DNA from: Monodelphis domestica
Lineage: Eukaryota > Chordata > Mammalia > Didelphimorphia > Didelphidae
DNA length: 64,000 nucleotides
Reading direction: 5' to 3'
Assembly (NCBI RefSeq): GCF_027887165.1
Contig: NC_077227.1
Span: forward strand, 346,857,707-346,921,706
The notes under the pieces were generated by a model. The model saw nothing but the letters and a program-made list of their open reading frames with translations. It ran no database searches and was not told the DNA's origin. The position numbers were made by a program, and so were the translations under genes. Below, piece by piece: positions 46,034-57,634 of the stretch (its first letter is position 1; each line of letters begins with the position of its first letter).

Positions 46034-46079
46034 CTATCAGCAAAGGAGGAGGAGCCAGAAAGTAACTAACAAATATAAT

Positions 46080-46092
46080 GGGGGGGGGGGGG
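46080..46092 (+). repeat. Poly-G tract
   Basis: Thirteen G in a row. Confidence 0.9.
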
Positions 46093-46794
46093 AGGACTGA
46101 AGCACCAAAGATTTAGAAATTAAAAACCCATAGCACAAGCAGATAACTCAATCCAGAAAATCCTAAAACTAGAAGGAATGATGACTAGTAAATCATCAAA
46201 GAGATTAGCATATTCTTAAACATTATGAGACAAAGGAAGTGAACCAATATATGATGAAATACTGATCCTTGTGGACTCCCAAAAGAACTTGGAAGAACAA
46301 GAAATTCCAGAATGGTTCAAAAGAGAAATGAAGTTAAGAAACTGTAAATAAATATGTATCAAAATTTAGAGCTATAGAAATGAAAAACTCAAGTTAGATT
46401 AGAAAAAATCAAATCCACAAGAGACAGTTTTTCTAATGAAAAAAAGAGAAATGAATAGATTTGGGCTACAAAAAATACTAAAATGGAAGGAAATCTAACA
46501 GAGGAAACAAATCAGGTCAGTTATCCTCACCTCACTCAATTCAAGACCTTGTTCCTCTCCTCTATCCTGCCTTGTGAGGGAGAACTAAATATTCTAGAAT
46601 ATTTTAAAAGTAGAAAAGAAACATACAAATTTTTTTGTCGCTGCAAACATTGAAGAGGCTGGTACTCCAATCCCCTGGGGCCTGCACAATGGTTGTGATG
46701 GTGGTCCTGTCACAAGCACCCCAGCTAGGCTGAGTCATTACAGGTTGTGTTGGTATATGGCTCCTATAAAGTCAAAGGTGGTGATGAAATAAAA

Positions 46795-47030
46795 CAAAAA
46801 GAATAAAAAACATCCCATGTTTCTACATGCCCCTTAAGGGTTCTAAAATGCTTTTTCTCACAACAATCTTAAGAAGTATAATGCAAGCATTTTTATCCCC
46901 ATTCAATTGAAGAATCCGAGGCTTAGAGGGATAAGTGGCTTACCATGGTCACCTCACTTAGTTTGGGGGCCAATATTTGAAACTAAGGTCTACAAGACCA
47001 GTGCTCCTACCAAAAGACAGTACTATCTCC
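46795..47030 (-). repeat. MIR, antisense
   Basis: ttctcacaacaatcttaaga, gaagaatccgaggcttagag. Confidence 0.65.
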
Positions 47031-49320
47031 TAAGGAAGAATGTTGGATTGGGGAATGTAGCCAAACTAAATATTGCTAAGGAGTAGAGGCAGAGGAGGAT
47101 ATAGTAGCAAACATGACTATGGTTCAATTGTTTAGCTTCTTACCACTCCTATTACCAAGCATTTCCTGCCTTTCTTGAGGGTTTACCTGACCCTCATTTT
47201 CTCATCAAAGTCAGATTCGATAGTGCTAAATGAAAGGAAAGTGGTGACCAAAAAGTCACTAGTGTCTTCCCATGCAAGTCCAAGCTATTTACCTCCTAAA
47301 TCTGAATACTGTAACTTTGAGCTTCTATCACTTCACTTAAAGGCTTCCAATTACTTCTGATTTTACTGAAGGAGTGTTTTGAGGACTGACAACCTGGATT
47401 GGATTTTCACTGAAACAATTTGCTGTTTGCAACCATGAAATAATTTTTTTCTTCTTTCTCAGTATGTTATTCTTGCTAGCAAGCCTGCCCTCAATCTTTA
47501 TCAAGTCAAAAGTCTAAGCAGGTAGCTTACCATCTTGACAAAAATACTAGGTAATTGTTTCTAATTTCTAAGACTAAAAAGATACTTCTCATTGAATTTA
47601 TTGGGCCTTCACTGATTTTTATTAACATAGTTGTTATTCACATATATACCTTGGCTATAATATTTGAGTCCTAAATTTTTGTTTCACCTGCCTTGAAAGT
47701 GAAATGAAAAATTATTTAAGAGATAGAAAGGTGGAGTTGCTGCTACTATTCAGAGCTAGTACTCAGCAATAGCTTCTAATGTGACTTCTGAGTTGGTAAA
47801 TTATTTCAGTGAAAATTACCTGGAACTGCAGGCCATGAACAAGTTTAGCTGTGGTAGAAAAGGTGGATAATCATAGAACCTTGCTAAATCATGGTAGCTA
47901 TCCTCTCTTTATTCAACCACAGCACATTTTTCACTTAGACTCCCACACAGCTCAAGGAAACTGGAGGTAAACCTGGCAATTCTACACAAATCTAAGATAA
48001 GTATTTTTCTGAGAGAAAAGGGGGGTCAATATTTAGTCAGCTTCTAGCTGTCACCCCAGTACTCATTTTTCTGTAGGATTTTCAGAGGGACAAGTCTCTC
48101 ATCTAGAGTAGCTGTAAACTAGATTTGATGTTCCTGGTCAGTGAAGGTGTTGGAAGGTGCTTAGAATAACTTTGCCCAGTTGAATATATAAAAGTGCTCC
48201 ACCCCTCCTCTCTCGGCACCAACTTGATATCCCTGATGATGGGGGCCTGGGATTAGGATGTAACAATATCCCAGTGTTGTAGCCATCTAATCACAATTTG
48301 CTTTGCTAAAAGTTCCTAGCATCAGCTCACACTTCATTGATTTAGATCCTTTAGCTGAAGCCAGAACATTTAGGTTATTTCAAAAGGGAGGATAATCCAT
48401 CATGTACCAATTCAGCTGGGTAGGGTTCAAAATTCAAAGTTTGGATGAAAAAGATACTTGTTTCCTTCCACTCGGAGTCAATCATCCTTTTTCACTAGCC
48501 AGTTAGGCCTAAAGGGACCAATCAGCTGTTCTGGCGTCAAGCACCCTTAAGAAAGCAATTTCATTCAAAGCCTGAGTCTTTCACATAATACACTGAAATC
48601 TGTCTCTTTTCCCCCAGAAAGTTATAAGAAATTATTGATTTGTTATCCAAATGGTGAGCAAGGGTTGATAAAGGCAACTCACCCTACTCCTTGCCTTGGG
48701 TCAGAAATACATAGACTTTGATCTTTTGATCGTAGGAGTGAAAGCATCGGTGGTGTCTAAATGGCAGTTAAAGAAGCGTCCGTCGTATAGTAAAAGAAAT
48801 GAAACTTCCAAAACAATTCATAAAGGAGGGCAGGAAGAGTGAGGGGGAAGGGTTTACTTAGGCCTCTGATAGGAAATTAGCTGATTCTAAACTTTGTTCT
48901 TCTTAAGAACATCTCAACATTCTGGAAAATGAGGTCATAACTGTATATTAATAGACACATCAACTCCCATTTCTTTAAAGAACAGGGACAATCCTACTAT
49001 GAACATGGAGGCTAATCCACTATACTGGATAGTATGGCGTAAGAAGGGATCATTTCAACAGCAAATCTCACTCTGAAGTGAATGTTATTCAGTATCAATT
49101 GTTCTTTTTATTCCATGGTGTACACTTTGAGATATGGAGTCCTAAATTTCTACCCAAGTCTTATATCCCAAGTTTTTTCACACAGTAAAATCAAGATTTT
49201 ATTAATAATCATGGTTGGATATAAAAAACAAAAAGAAACTATACTTTGTTTTCAGTAAACTGAGTCATAGAGAAGTAAATAAGAATATAGTTTATTTCAT
49301 AATGACCCACCATCTCCTAA
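47031..49320. other. Repeat-poor island, about 2.3 kb
   Basis: The longest stretch here without a recognised repeat. No exon is supported. Candidate regulatory DNA by absence of repeats only. Confidence 0.45.
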
Positions 49321-49333
49321 AATAAGCCTACTG

Positions 49334-49541
49334 TAGGGGCAGCAGGGTAGCCCAGTGGATTGAAAGCCAGGCCTAGAGATGGGAGGTCCTAGGTTCAAAT
49401 CTGGCCTCAGACACTTCCTAGCTGTGTGACCCTGGGCAAGTCACTTAACCCCCATTGCCTAGCCCTTACCATTCTTCTGCCTTGGAGCCAATACACAGTA
49501 TTGACTCCAAGATGGAAGGTAAGGGTTTAAAAAATAATAAT
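49334..49541 (+). repeat. SINE-A, close to consensus
   Basis: A perfect 13-bp TSD AATAAGCCTACTG at 49321-49333 and 49542-49554. Among the least diverged copies. Confidence 0.94.
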
Positions 49542-49559
49542 AATAAGCCTACTGAGATG

Positions 49560-50220
49560 TCATGAGCTACATTTGTTATACACCATTAAATTAAAATTTA
49601 TGTGCAACTCAAAAAAAAGGGGGGGAGGATGAAGGTTAAGTTCCTCTATGAAGTTATCTCAAATATAAACAAAACAAGGTTCATCCTAATCTTGCCTTTG
49701 GAAGTACAGTAAGTACTACACAATATTTATGTTACACTCCAACCACATTGTCAATTCTTTCTATTCAGGTATTCATCAGTTGGTTTTGGTTTTGCTTTTT
49801 GATTAGCAAATGTTTCACATAATTCTAAGAACCAATGAGCACCTGATTAAGTACTTATTGATTGATACTTAAAGCTAATCATTACTATGCATTCAATACT
49901 ATTATAGGAAGGCAAGAGCTAACATAATTCTCTGGTCACTTAAAAATTCAAAATAGAGAACCATGTCCAAAACCATAAGATGTTTGACATTTAAAAGAGC
50001 CATCAACAGTGAAACCTTCCTTAACATGAACCTGCCAAGCAAATTAAAAAACTTGATCTACTTGAGTCGACCACTCAGAGCAGTGCCCCCATCCTCTCCC
50101 CTTCCTGATAAAGGCAACATTTTTTCTGCCAGCATCATATCCAGTTTCCCATCTGCTCATTAGAGTGACTTTGGGGTGCAGCCCCTGAGATTCCACGCCA
50201 TACAAACTGATCCACATTAA
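49560..50220. other. Unassigned stretch
   Basis: Nothing recognised apart from a short G run near 49619. Confidence 0.4.
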
Positions 50221-50229
50221 GAAGACAAG

Positions 50230-50412
50230 CAGTCAAAGCTTGGTGGCTCAATGGATAGAGAACCAGGCTTAGAACAGGAGGTCCTGGCTTCAATACTTCC
50301 TAGCTGTATAATCTTGGGAAAGTTACCTGACCCCAAATGCCTAGCCCTTGCTGCTTTGAAACTGATGTTGGTGTTGATTCTAGAATAGCAGGCAAGAGTT
50401 ACAAAAAAAAAA
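50230..50412 (+). repeat. SINE-A, worn
   Basis: cttggtggctcaatggatag to an A-rich tail. Confidence 0.78.
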
Positions 50413-50424
50413 AACAAGGGAATG

Positions 50425-50570
50425 AAATGGGAAAGCATTTACTAAATGCTAAACATAATCCTGGTGATACAAACAGAAAAGAACTACAGTCTGTGCTGAA
50501 AGAAATTTATACTTTATTTGGAGGTGTACTAGCAGGGAATCAGGAACCAAAGTTTGACAGGTAACTGAGA
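50425..50570 (-). repeat. L2 3' end, antisense
   Basis: aagcatttactaaatgctaa. Confidence 0.6.
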
Positions 50571-51680
50571 GGGAGGGAACAGATAAAGAGACACACCACT
50601 TCCCTCTCAGACAGAGCTGTCCCAGAGAAAACGGAGTTGAATCTCTGATTGAAGCTGAAGGGTAAGAGAAAAATCCCCTTCAATCTGTTACTACTCTTTT
50701 CTTTAGCTGATTTTTATCTATGATTCCCTTAGTACATTGAAGATTTCTGGCTCTTCGGTAAGTTAAAAGATCAATTTATTAGGGGATAGGTTTGGTATAA
50801 TAGGTTAGGGAAGAGGGAACAGGAAGTCCCTAATCTATATTCCACCTAGAGTTTCTTCAGGGGTTGATGCTCAAGTCTGGAGACTAAGTCCCAGAAGACC
50901 TTAAGATCTTTGTGTATTCAAGATGACGTATTTTCTTGAGGCAGAGATATAGCTTTTGAAGGAAATCTAATGGATAAGCTATTGCCTTCCCCAAAGAGAA
51001 AAAGTCTCTATCCAACAATTATAAAGACAGATTGTTAGTCTGGATCTCTTCAATTCAACAAGGGATTTGTAGCCAGATAAATTCAGTGAGATTTTCTCCT
51101 TGACGGTGTATCCCCAACTGATCACCTGTTGTTTTTAGCTGGAGATTCCATTTCCATCCCCCATTAGCAGCCAAAGTGCTATATCCTTTTTGCATGAGAT
51201 TACACTGCAAAATCCAGTCCTTGTATTTCCTTATCTCTCTCTCTCTTCCACAGAGGTGAGAACACAGAGAGAGAAGAATATATCTGTAAGGGAGATGGAA
51301 AAATAGACATTTTTTGGGTAGACCAGCAGGACGGATGGGATGGTGCTATTCAGTGCTCTATGACTACATTTTCAAATGTTGCTCTGTCTCCCAATAATAC
51401 TTATCACTGGTCTCTAAAAAAAGTCACGTCCACTTATAAGCTTTAGATGGTGCCATTCCCCCACAGTTCTAATTCTAAATAAACTACCCCGTCTACCCTA
51501 TTTGTGCCATCACTCCTATTTGTGTCATATACGTACTTCCTATCTGGCCAACTCATCTAAGCTATATTTTCCTGGTTACTCTAACTTTGTCTTCTCTAAA
51601 AGTACTGGTTTTATGTCATATGTATCGACACTTGAACAGATATGATTTTGATTACCTGTTGTTTTAGGTATACATGTTTT
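50571..51680. other. Unassigned stretch
   Basis: No repeat or exon recognised. Confidence 0.4.
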
Positions 51681-51683
51681 ACA

Positions 51684-51697
51684 CCCCCCCCCCCCCC
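51684..51697 (+). repeat. Poly-C tract
   Basis: Fourteen C in a row. Confidence 0.92.
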
Positions 51698-51699
51698 GA

Positions 51700-51800
51700 T
51701 GGTAAACTTCCTAAAGGCAAAGACTATATCTTGTGTGTTTTTGTACTGCTAGAAATGCCCAGACACATAGTTGTTGGCATTTAATAAATATGTGGTGAGG
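51700..51800 (+). repeat. L2 3' end, sense
   Basis: cttcctaaaggcaaagacta and ttggcatttaataaatatgt. Confidence 0.75.
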
Positions 51801-51804
51801 AGAC

Positions 51805-52245
51805 TCATCAACTGGGAAAATGGTTGAACACAGTATGTAAATATAATGTAAAAATAAATATTGTGCCACAAGAAAAGATGAAAGTGATAAATTCAGAGAA
51901 ACTTGGGAAAATGTATTTGAAGGGAAATAAGTAGAATTGGAAGAAGAGGTACAGTGACTATGATGTTTAAAGGGAAACAACCTGGAAAGTCATCAGAACT
52001 CTGATTAGTGATGACGAATCTGGACTAGGAGATTGACACAAGGCACACTACTCTGCTTGTGGCTAGGAGACATGGAATGAGGCTGATGCTGTCCAACATG
52101 GCCAATGTGTTGGTTTATTTGCCTTAGCTATATATTACTGTTATGAGCAAAACTACTGTTAAGAGAGTAAGGGATGGGGGAAAGAGTATTCATTATTGGA
52201 AAGTGACAATGAAAATAGTTATATTTTTAAAATAAATACCTAGCA
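51805..52245 (+). mobile_element. Old L1 3' end
   Basis: gggaaaatggttgaacacag, cagagaaacttgggaaaatg, then a worn 3' UTR. Confidence 0.6.
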
Positions 52246-52289
52246 AACTAAAGGTAAGATATTAGGTCTATTCACATAAAGTACTACTT

Positions 52290-52650
52290 TAAGATAACGT
52301 AGTAGGAAAAGAGCCAATTTGGAGTCAGGGAGAAATTGACTCTAATACTACTTTTGTGAAGACAAAATGAGATAATGTTTGTGAAACACTCAGTATAGAG
52401 CCTGACACATAGTAAGTGCTATATAAATGCTAATTATTATTATTATAATTATTATTATTCCCTACTAGCTATGTGAAAAGGGCCCCTAACCTCTATGAAA
52501 CTCCATCTTCTCATCTGTAAAATGAAGATCAAAATATTTTACAAAGTTGTTCTAAGGTTCAATGAGGTGATTATATATATATTATATATGTATGTGCTTG
52601 GCATACTTTAAAATACTAAGTATATATCAATTATTATTACTTAGTGCATA
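52290..52650 (+). repeat. Two MIR pieces, sense
   Basis: The first ends agtaagtgctatataaatgc with an (att)n tail. The second starts ctactagctatgtgaaaagg and ends cttggcata plus (tta)n. Confidence 0.7.
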
Positions 52651-53640
52651 GCAAAGGCAATATAGGTAGAGGAACATAGATTGAACCTGGCAAAGAGAAG
52701 TAATATAAATCAGCCAAAAAATGAACAAATTCAAAGCAAGACACCACAGCACCTTGCTGCTAATTATACTTCTTGTGCTACTTGGGTGTTGTTAAGATTA
52801 GGGACCATTTACAATAGTTGAATGAGAGGCATGAATTATATAATTTCTCTCTAAAGGTCTCTTCCAGTCTTAAAATTTTAGGATCAGGCAATCAAGTTGG
52901 CACAGTGAACTGGAGTTATAAACTGAGAAACCGGCAGTTAATCAAAGAAAGGATATGTGGCTTCACAGTAAAGAACCTGGGAGAGGGGAGGGGGGAACCA
53001 GCAAAGAGTAACAGGACTGGAGATATCCCCAAGTTTTACTTTCTTTAACTGTCGTTAGAACACCTATATCAAAAATTAAAAGAAATAGAAACATTCAAAC
53101 CTAAAATTCTACTTCCCCCTTTGGAAATGAAGTATAGGCAATATGAAGTCTTCTACCAAGAATAATGTTAAAGTCCACATAGTACAGTCAATCTTTATTT
53201 AAGCATCATTTGATGAAAGACAAATATGGTTTTAAAAATTTTCTATGTTAAAAACACGAAATTTAGTATCAACCCAATTTTTCTGATATGTTAAAAACAC
53301 GAAATTTAGTGTCAACCCAATCTTAGATGAACTATATTGCTGGAAATATGATAACTGATCTGAAAAAAAAATACAACTGATAAATCTAGATAGGTACTCT
53401 AGAACAGGAAATTTCCCTCTGAAATTTCCTAAAATCACTGTCACCAAATTTCTGATCTTGTTAAAATTATAAAAATATGTGGACAGAACAGAAGCATAGT
53501 CTGTATATGGTTGTCTGGCATTCCGCAAAGTTCTTTCTATCAAACATCTACCAATCACACTCCACTTATATTTTTCTATTTGTTCTTTATGCTATCACAA
53601 GATTTTCTCCTTTCAAATAGAAGCTTAAAAAAAAAAATCA
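52651..53640. other. Unassigned stretch with a 43-bp tandem repeat
   Basis: See 53244-53321; otherwise nothing recognised. Confidence 0.4.
53244..53321 (+). repeat. 43-bp tandem duplication
   Basis: tatgttaaaaacacgaaatt begins at 53244 and 53287; the 35-base matched part has one mismatch. Confidence 0.92.
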
Positions 53641-53659
53641 AACAATCTAACTCTTTTCT

Positions 53660-53851
53660 TTTTTTTAAAACCCTTATCTTCCATCTCAGAATACTATGTA
53701 TTAGTTCTAAGGCAGAAGAGTGGTAAGGGTTAGGCAATGGGGGTCAAGTGACTTGCCCAGAGTCACACAGCTAGGAAGTGTCTGAGTTTGAGCCCAGGAC
53801 CTCCTGTCTCTGGGCCTGGCTCTCGATCTACTGAGCCACCCAGCTGCCCCC
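53660..53851 (-). repeat. SINE-A, antisense
   Basis: Complete, flanked by T-rich direct repeats starting ctctttt. Confidence 0.87.
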
Positions 53852-54195
53852 TCTTTTTTTTTTTTTTAAGCATTTGAAAATATGCAGGCTAAAACTGCCA
53901 AAACTTTTTCTCTGATTCTGAGCTTACATTTTTCTTATTCCAAAAATTTACACATTTTTAATAGCTGTTAGATACTCCCTAGACCTTTATAAACAGTACA
54001 AAGTACCATCTCATAAAAATATCATATTGATGGCTCGGTATGAATAATGAAAAGAGAGGAAGCTTCTGAGACATTCAATATTAGTTCTAAACTTAGATCC
54101 AAAAGAGGAGGAAAAAAAGTTTTATTGTATCCAGGTATCAAAGATAACAGTGCAAGATTACATGCAAAATTTGTTAGAAATGACAGTTTTTTGGG

Positions 54196-54201
54196 TTTAT
54201 T
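54196..54201 (-). other. Polyadenylation signal of gene B
   Basis: AATAAA on the minus strand about 90 bases after the TAA codon, implying a short 3' UTR of roughly 110 bases. This is the nearest perfect signal. Confidence 0.6.
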
Positions 54202-54289
54202 CTGAGGTTCTCAAGGTCAATTTATATACACAATCAGGTTAATGATGCCCCTGAAGTCAGGGTAGACAATAGTCAAATCTGTCTGCAGT

Positions 54290-54582
54290 TTAATGAACTA
54301 GATAGACAATGGAATCACCAATATCTGCCCTTAATCCATTTTCAGTCAGGTGAATTTTCTTGTTCATGAGGTCCACATGAAATACAGCATGCTCAGAAAT
54401 GAGGGTCTTCTCCATGTGTTCTTTTCCCAGGACAGGAACACGACGAGGTCCCAACACAGGATCATCAAATCTCATCAGTTTTACCTTGGAAAGGTCTATA
54501 GTGGAAGAGATTACAAATATTAGTATGACACTAACTAAGCCTATGACGAAGCCTATCCTTAAGAGACACTTCTTGTTAATTC
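54290..54582 (-). CDS. Gene B, terminal exon: transmembrane segment and C-terminal tail
   Basis: The exon completes the Gly codon split after 57477, then encodes 96 residues to TAA (54292-54290). It opens INKKC, followed by a hydrophobic segment [20 protein letters not shown] that is long enough to span a membrane. A tail of about 70 residues follows, with [20 protein letters not shown] and ending [11 protein letters not shown]. Only the second of two nearby AGs (TTTAG then ATAG, four bases apart) keeps the frame, so the exon starts at 54582 and not 54586. Basic residues flank the segment on both sides, so orientation is unclear. A single-pass protein anchored near its C-terminus is the simplest reading. 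No enzyme motif is seen and I cannot name the family. Confidence 0.8.
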
Positions 54583-56519
54583 CTATCTAAACAAACAAAC
54601 AAACAAAAAAAAAACAGTTAGATTATTACAATAATCCCAATCTCAGAAAATAAGAATCTAACAGTTATAGTAACAAACCATATGACTATCAGGTATCATC
54701 AGATAAAAACTGACCAGTGAATCTGTGTAACAGTGACATCTCCTGGAATAATAAAAATAGAGGCAAGGAGAAAAAGGTCTATAGAAACTTTAGAGCCACA
54801 TCCAATTTAGCCTCTCAAATCATTTTCACATATTTTAATTAACCATTTTTTAGTATTGTGAAACATCTCCCTATTTTTTTGCTTCCCCAAAGGTAGCAGT
54901 AGGTCTAAGAGAGCTATAGAACTACTCTCAATGCACTTTTTGGGATTAAAGTATTACTACTAAGAAGAATAGCAATATCACTCTTGTTCCGTTCAAAAGA
55001 TAAAGTGTTTGTGTTAACAAGCTGATGAATGACAAGAAAGGAAGGAGGAGGTACAGGAAAAGGGAGAAGCTTTTACAATTTTAAGTTTCTTTGGATGAGC
55101 CCCAGTGCTCTCTGCTTGAGCATTTCTTGATTTACTTTTTTTCAACCTGATAAGATGAATCCTAGCAAGTAAAGCACTTGTCCTTTGAATAAATTTATAT
55201 TCCATCAGCCCTGCCAACAACCCAGCCCAAATGTAACTCACTTATTATTCCAGCAATGCTAGGGCTTCCCAACACAAAACTGGTTCATTTTATATGATTT
55301 AGGAGCCCATAATATGTGGCTATGAATGGTAAGACTTAGGTTTTCTATCTCAAAGGTATCAAGTTTGACAGTCTCCAAAGAGTCTAGATGCTTTCTGAAT
55401 TGCCACCACCCCTTTCTATATCATCTCCCTGGGAAGCCTATGAGTTCTCTTCCATATGCTACTTTGACAGTATCAAGCTTAGTTTAAGAGGCCTGACAGT
55501 TAAAAGCAATCATGTATACAAATGCAGGCAATGCCAGGAGTGTAAACCTACCAGGCACAAGGTTTATAGCTCAGGAAGCAAGGGATGAAGAAGAGTAAGC
55601 TCAAATGTAGACCTTGGGACTTAGAGGCAATAATTAGCAACCAGTGGTACCCAAGGCAAAGCCCAACTGAAAGAATATTAATATCCTCTGGAGAAATCAC
55701 AGAATCAATTTATCTACAGAATATGGACCCAACAAATCAAAATGAACAATATGAAGCAGAAACAACATTCACGTATAACCAGGATTTTATTTGGGAATGG
55801 AGAAAATTTAGTTTGAATAGTAGTCATCAATTGAACTTACAGATCTGAAGGTAACACAAAGACAGTCTCCATACTGAATCAGGCTTCTAAGGAACAAAAC
55901 ACATTTGTTCTGAAGCTGGCTCTGTTTTTAATAACTACCAACAATTTTTGTTGCTTTTTGAGATATTTCTACTTATATCAGATTTCTCATCACTGAGGAA
56001 AATGAAATTTAAGCCTGCAACTCTACAACAATTAAGGCATTTGAAGAGAAATAAAAAGAATGAAGTGACTTAAAGTCCTGGGAGACAGCAAATACGATAC
56101 AGAGCTTTTCACCTGTAAGTTACTGGTTTTTTCTATCTTTTGTGGAGAGGTCATTTTCATCAAATGGCCTTTGTGAAATGAAATAACAGCTTTAGTCCAG
56201 TTTCTCTTGGACTTGAATTATAATCATCCTCAATACAATTGGTACTAATTGGCATATTTGCAGACTATTATAAAAGAGAGACTAAAAATTGTGCTATGAA
56301 GTTTCAACCCCTTTCATATATCCTAGAGGCAATCATCCTCAAAAATCAAAGCATTCTAATAGCCTGCTATAAAGGTCTCAAGAGCTGAACTCTTCTGTGG
56401 TTAGAGGGTATCAATCTAACATTTCTGTCTACTATTTTATATCCTAAATTTTATAATCACTAAACAGAAATTAGAATACTCTGTGAAAAGGTTGCCATGG
56501 AAAATGGACCTACCTCCTT

Positions 56520-56710
56520 TTTGTTTTCCAGAGATGAGGGCTATAGGCGTGAAACATTACTCACACTGTCATACAGTTAATGCATTGGTCAGTTTTGCTG
56601 AACTTTTCCCTTTTTACTTTTTGTTATAAAGGAGGGCTCTCAATATGGAAGGTAGAAAGACCACATTTGGAAATGCAAGTGATATAAAAGCCAAAGAGAT
56701 CAAGAAAAAT
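56520..56710 (+). mobile_element. L1 3' end
   Basis: tcagttttgctgaacttttc and gttataaaggagggctctca match the end type seen at 60.6 kb. The forward frame at 56645 begins in it and is not a gene. Confidence 0.55.
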
Positions 56711-56954
56711 GTGAAAATAAAAAGGAAAATATTAACCCCATCACTAGTTAGACATGGAAGACAAATTTTTCCAGCAGCTTGGGAAATAGAATTAACAGAA
56801 GGAAATACAATTCTGGAGTACCCTATCAAGTTGGTCTCTAAGTACTTTGATGGAGATGATGGCATTATATATTTTGAAGTTAGGATATTTTTTTTTGACC
56901 AGATTGTGATTTCACTGGTCTATGGGCCTTCTCAGGGTAGAAACTCCCAACATC

Positions 56955-57340
56955 AATAAAGAGAATCAGTTAATCCTTAATCTCAGAGTTGTCAGAGGTA
57001 TTGAGAGTTCAGTGCTTTGTCCACAGTCAATCACACAGCCAGTAATACATAAGAGGCAAGAATGAACTGATACTTTCCTGATTCAAAGGTCTGCCTTCTA
57101 TCTACTACATCTCTTTAATGTTGTATAATAGTAATTTTAAAACCATTACAAAACAGGAATATATTGCTACTATTTTTTTAATATGTAACACGGCTATAAC
57201 AATGTCACAGAATCTCAGAGCTGGTCCAACTGTCTCATTTCATAAAGAAAATGAGACTCAAAAGGTAGAAGAAATTATTCAATACTACATATATACACAG
57301 TGAGAGAACCCCAGATTGAATTCAGGTCTCTTAATTCACA
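56955..57340 (-). repeat. Two MIR pieces, antisense
   Basis: 56955-57110 (cacacagccagtaatacata) and 57205-57340 (tctcagagctggtccaactg). Confidence 0.65.
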
Positions 57341-57476
57341 GCGTAAGTCATTTTCGTATATCTATCTCCCTAAATCAATCAGCTGCTTCTTTCCCTAATG
57401 CTTCCCTGAACCTGATCAAATCTATGTTTACTATTAAAATAAATGCTAACTCTATTTTGAAGCAGTAGTAGCTCAC

Positions 57477-57609
57477 CTTTAATTCCTCTGTCCATCTTCA
57501 TTAAACGTCTGATTAATGAATCTCTGTTGTCACCTTGTCTGACTTCAATTTTAGTTGAGAAGTGACCATTGGAAGGCTGGGGATTTACCAAAAATACTGA
57601 TACACCTGG
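57477..57609 (-). CDS. Gene B, coding exon
   Basis: A minus-strand exon of 133 bp with acceptor TTAAATAG| (first base 57609) and donor AAAG|GTGAGC (last base 57477). It enters in phase 0 and leaves in phase 1. It encodes 44 codons, starting [20 protein letters not shown] and ending [11 protein letters not shown]. The last third is strongly basic, as expected just before a membrane segment. I do not recognise the family. Only the left half of the open frame continues past the donor, which supports splicing there. Confidence 0.75.
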
Positions 57610-57634
57610 CTATTTAAAAAAAAAAGAGAGAGAA

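Larger units (their letters stand above)
42690..46620 (+). mobile_element. Possible old L1 5' region split by two LTR fossils and a SINE
   Basis: 42690-43175 starts ctaagatggctgtctgaatg, in the style of a mammalian L1 5' UTR. 46034-46620 is A-rich text resembling L1 ORF1 coding for a Lys/Glu-rich coiled coil. The stretches between the inserts (44137-44220, 44425-45254) fit the same background. This is a reading by style and order, not by a strong match. Confidence 0.35.
54583..57476 (-). other. Gene B intron (2.9 kb)
   Basis: A phase-1 intron. It contains an L1 3' end near 56520-56710 and two antisense MIR pieces (56955-57110, 57205-57340). The stretch 54600-56510 holds no repeat or exon I can support; its forward open frames lack splice context and start codons in good surroundings. 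Confidence 0.65.

Noticed and set aside
55585-55848. 87-codon forward frame in gene B intron
   Set aside because: Opposite strand to the host gene, no splice signals, no recognisable domain.
56645-56959. 104-codon forward frame beginning MEGRKTT
   Set aside because: Its start lies in an L1 3' end and its finish in unrelated text before a MIR; no coding signature.
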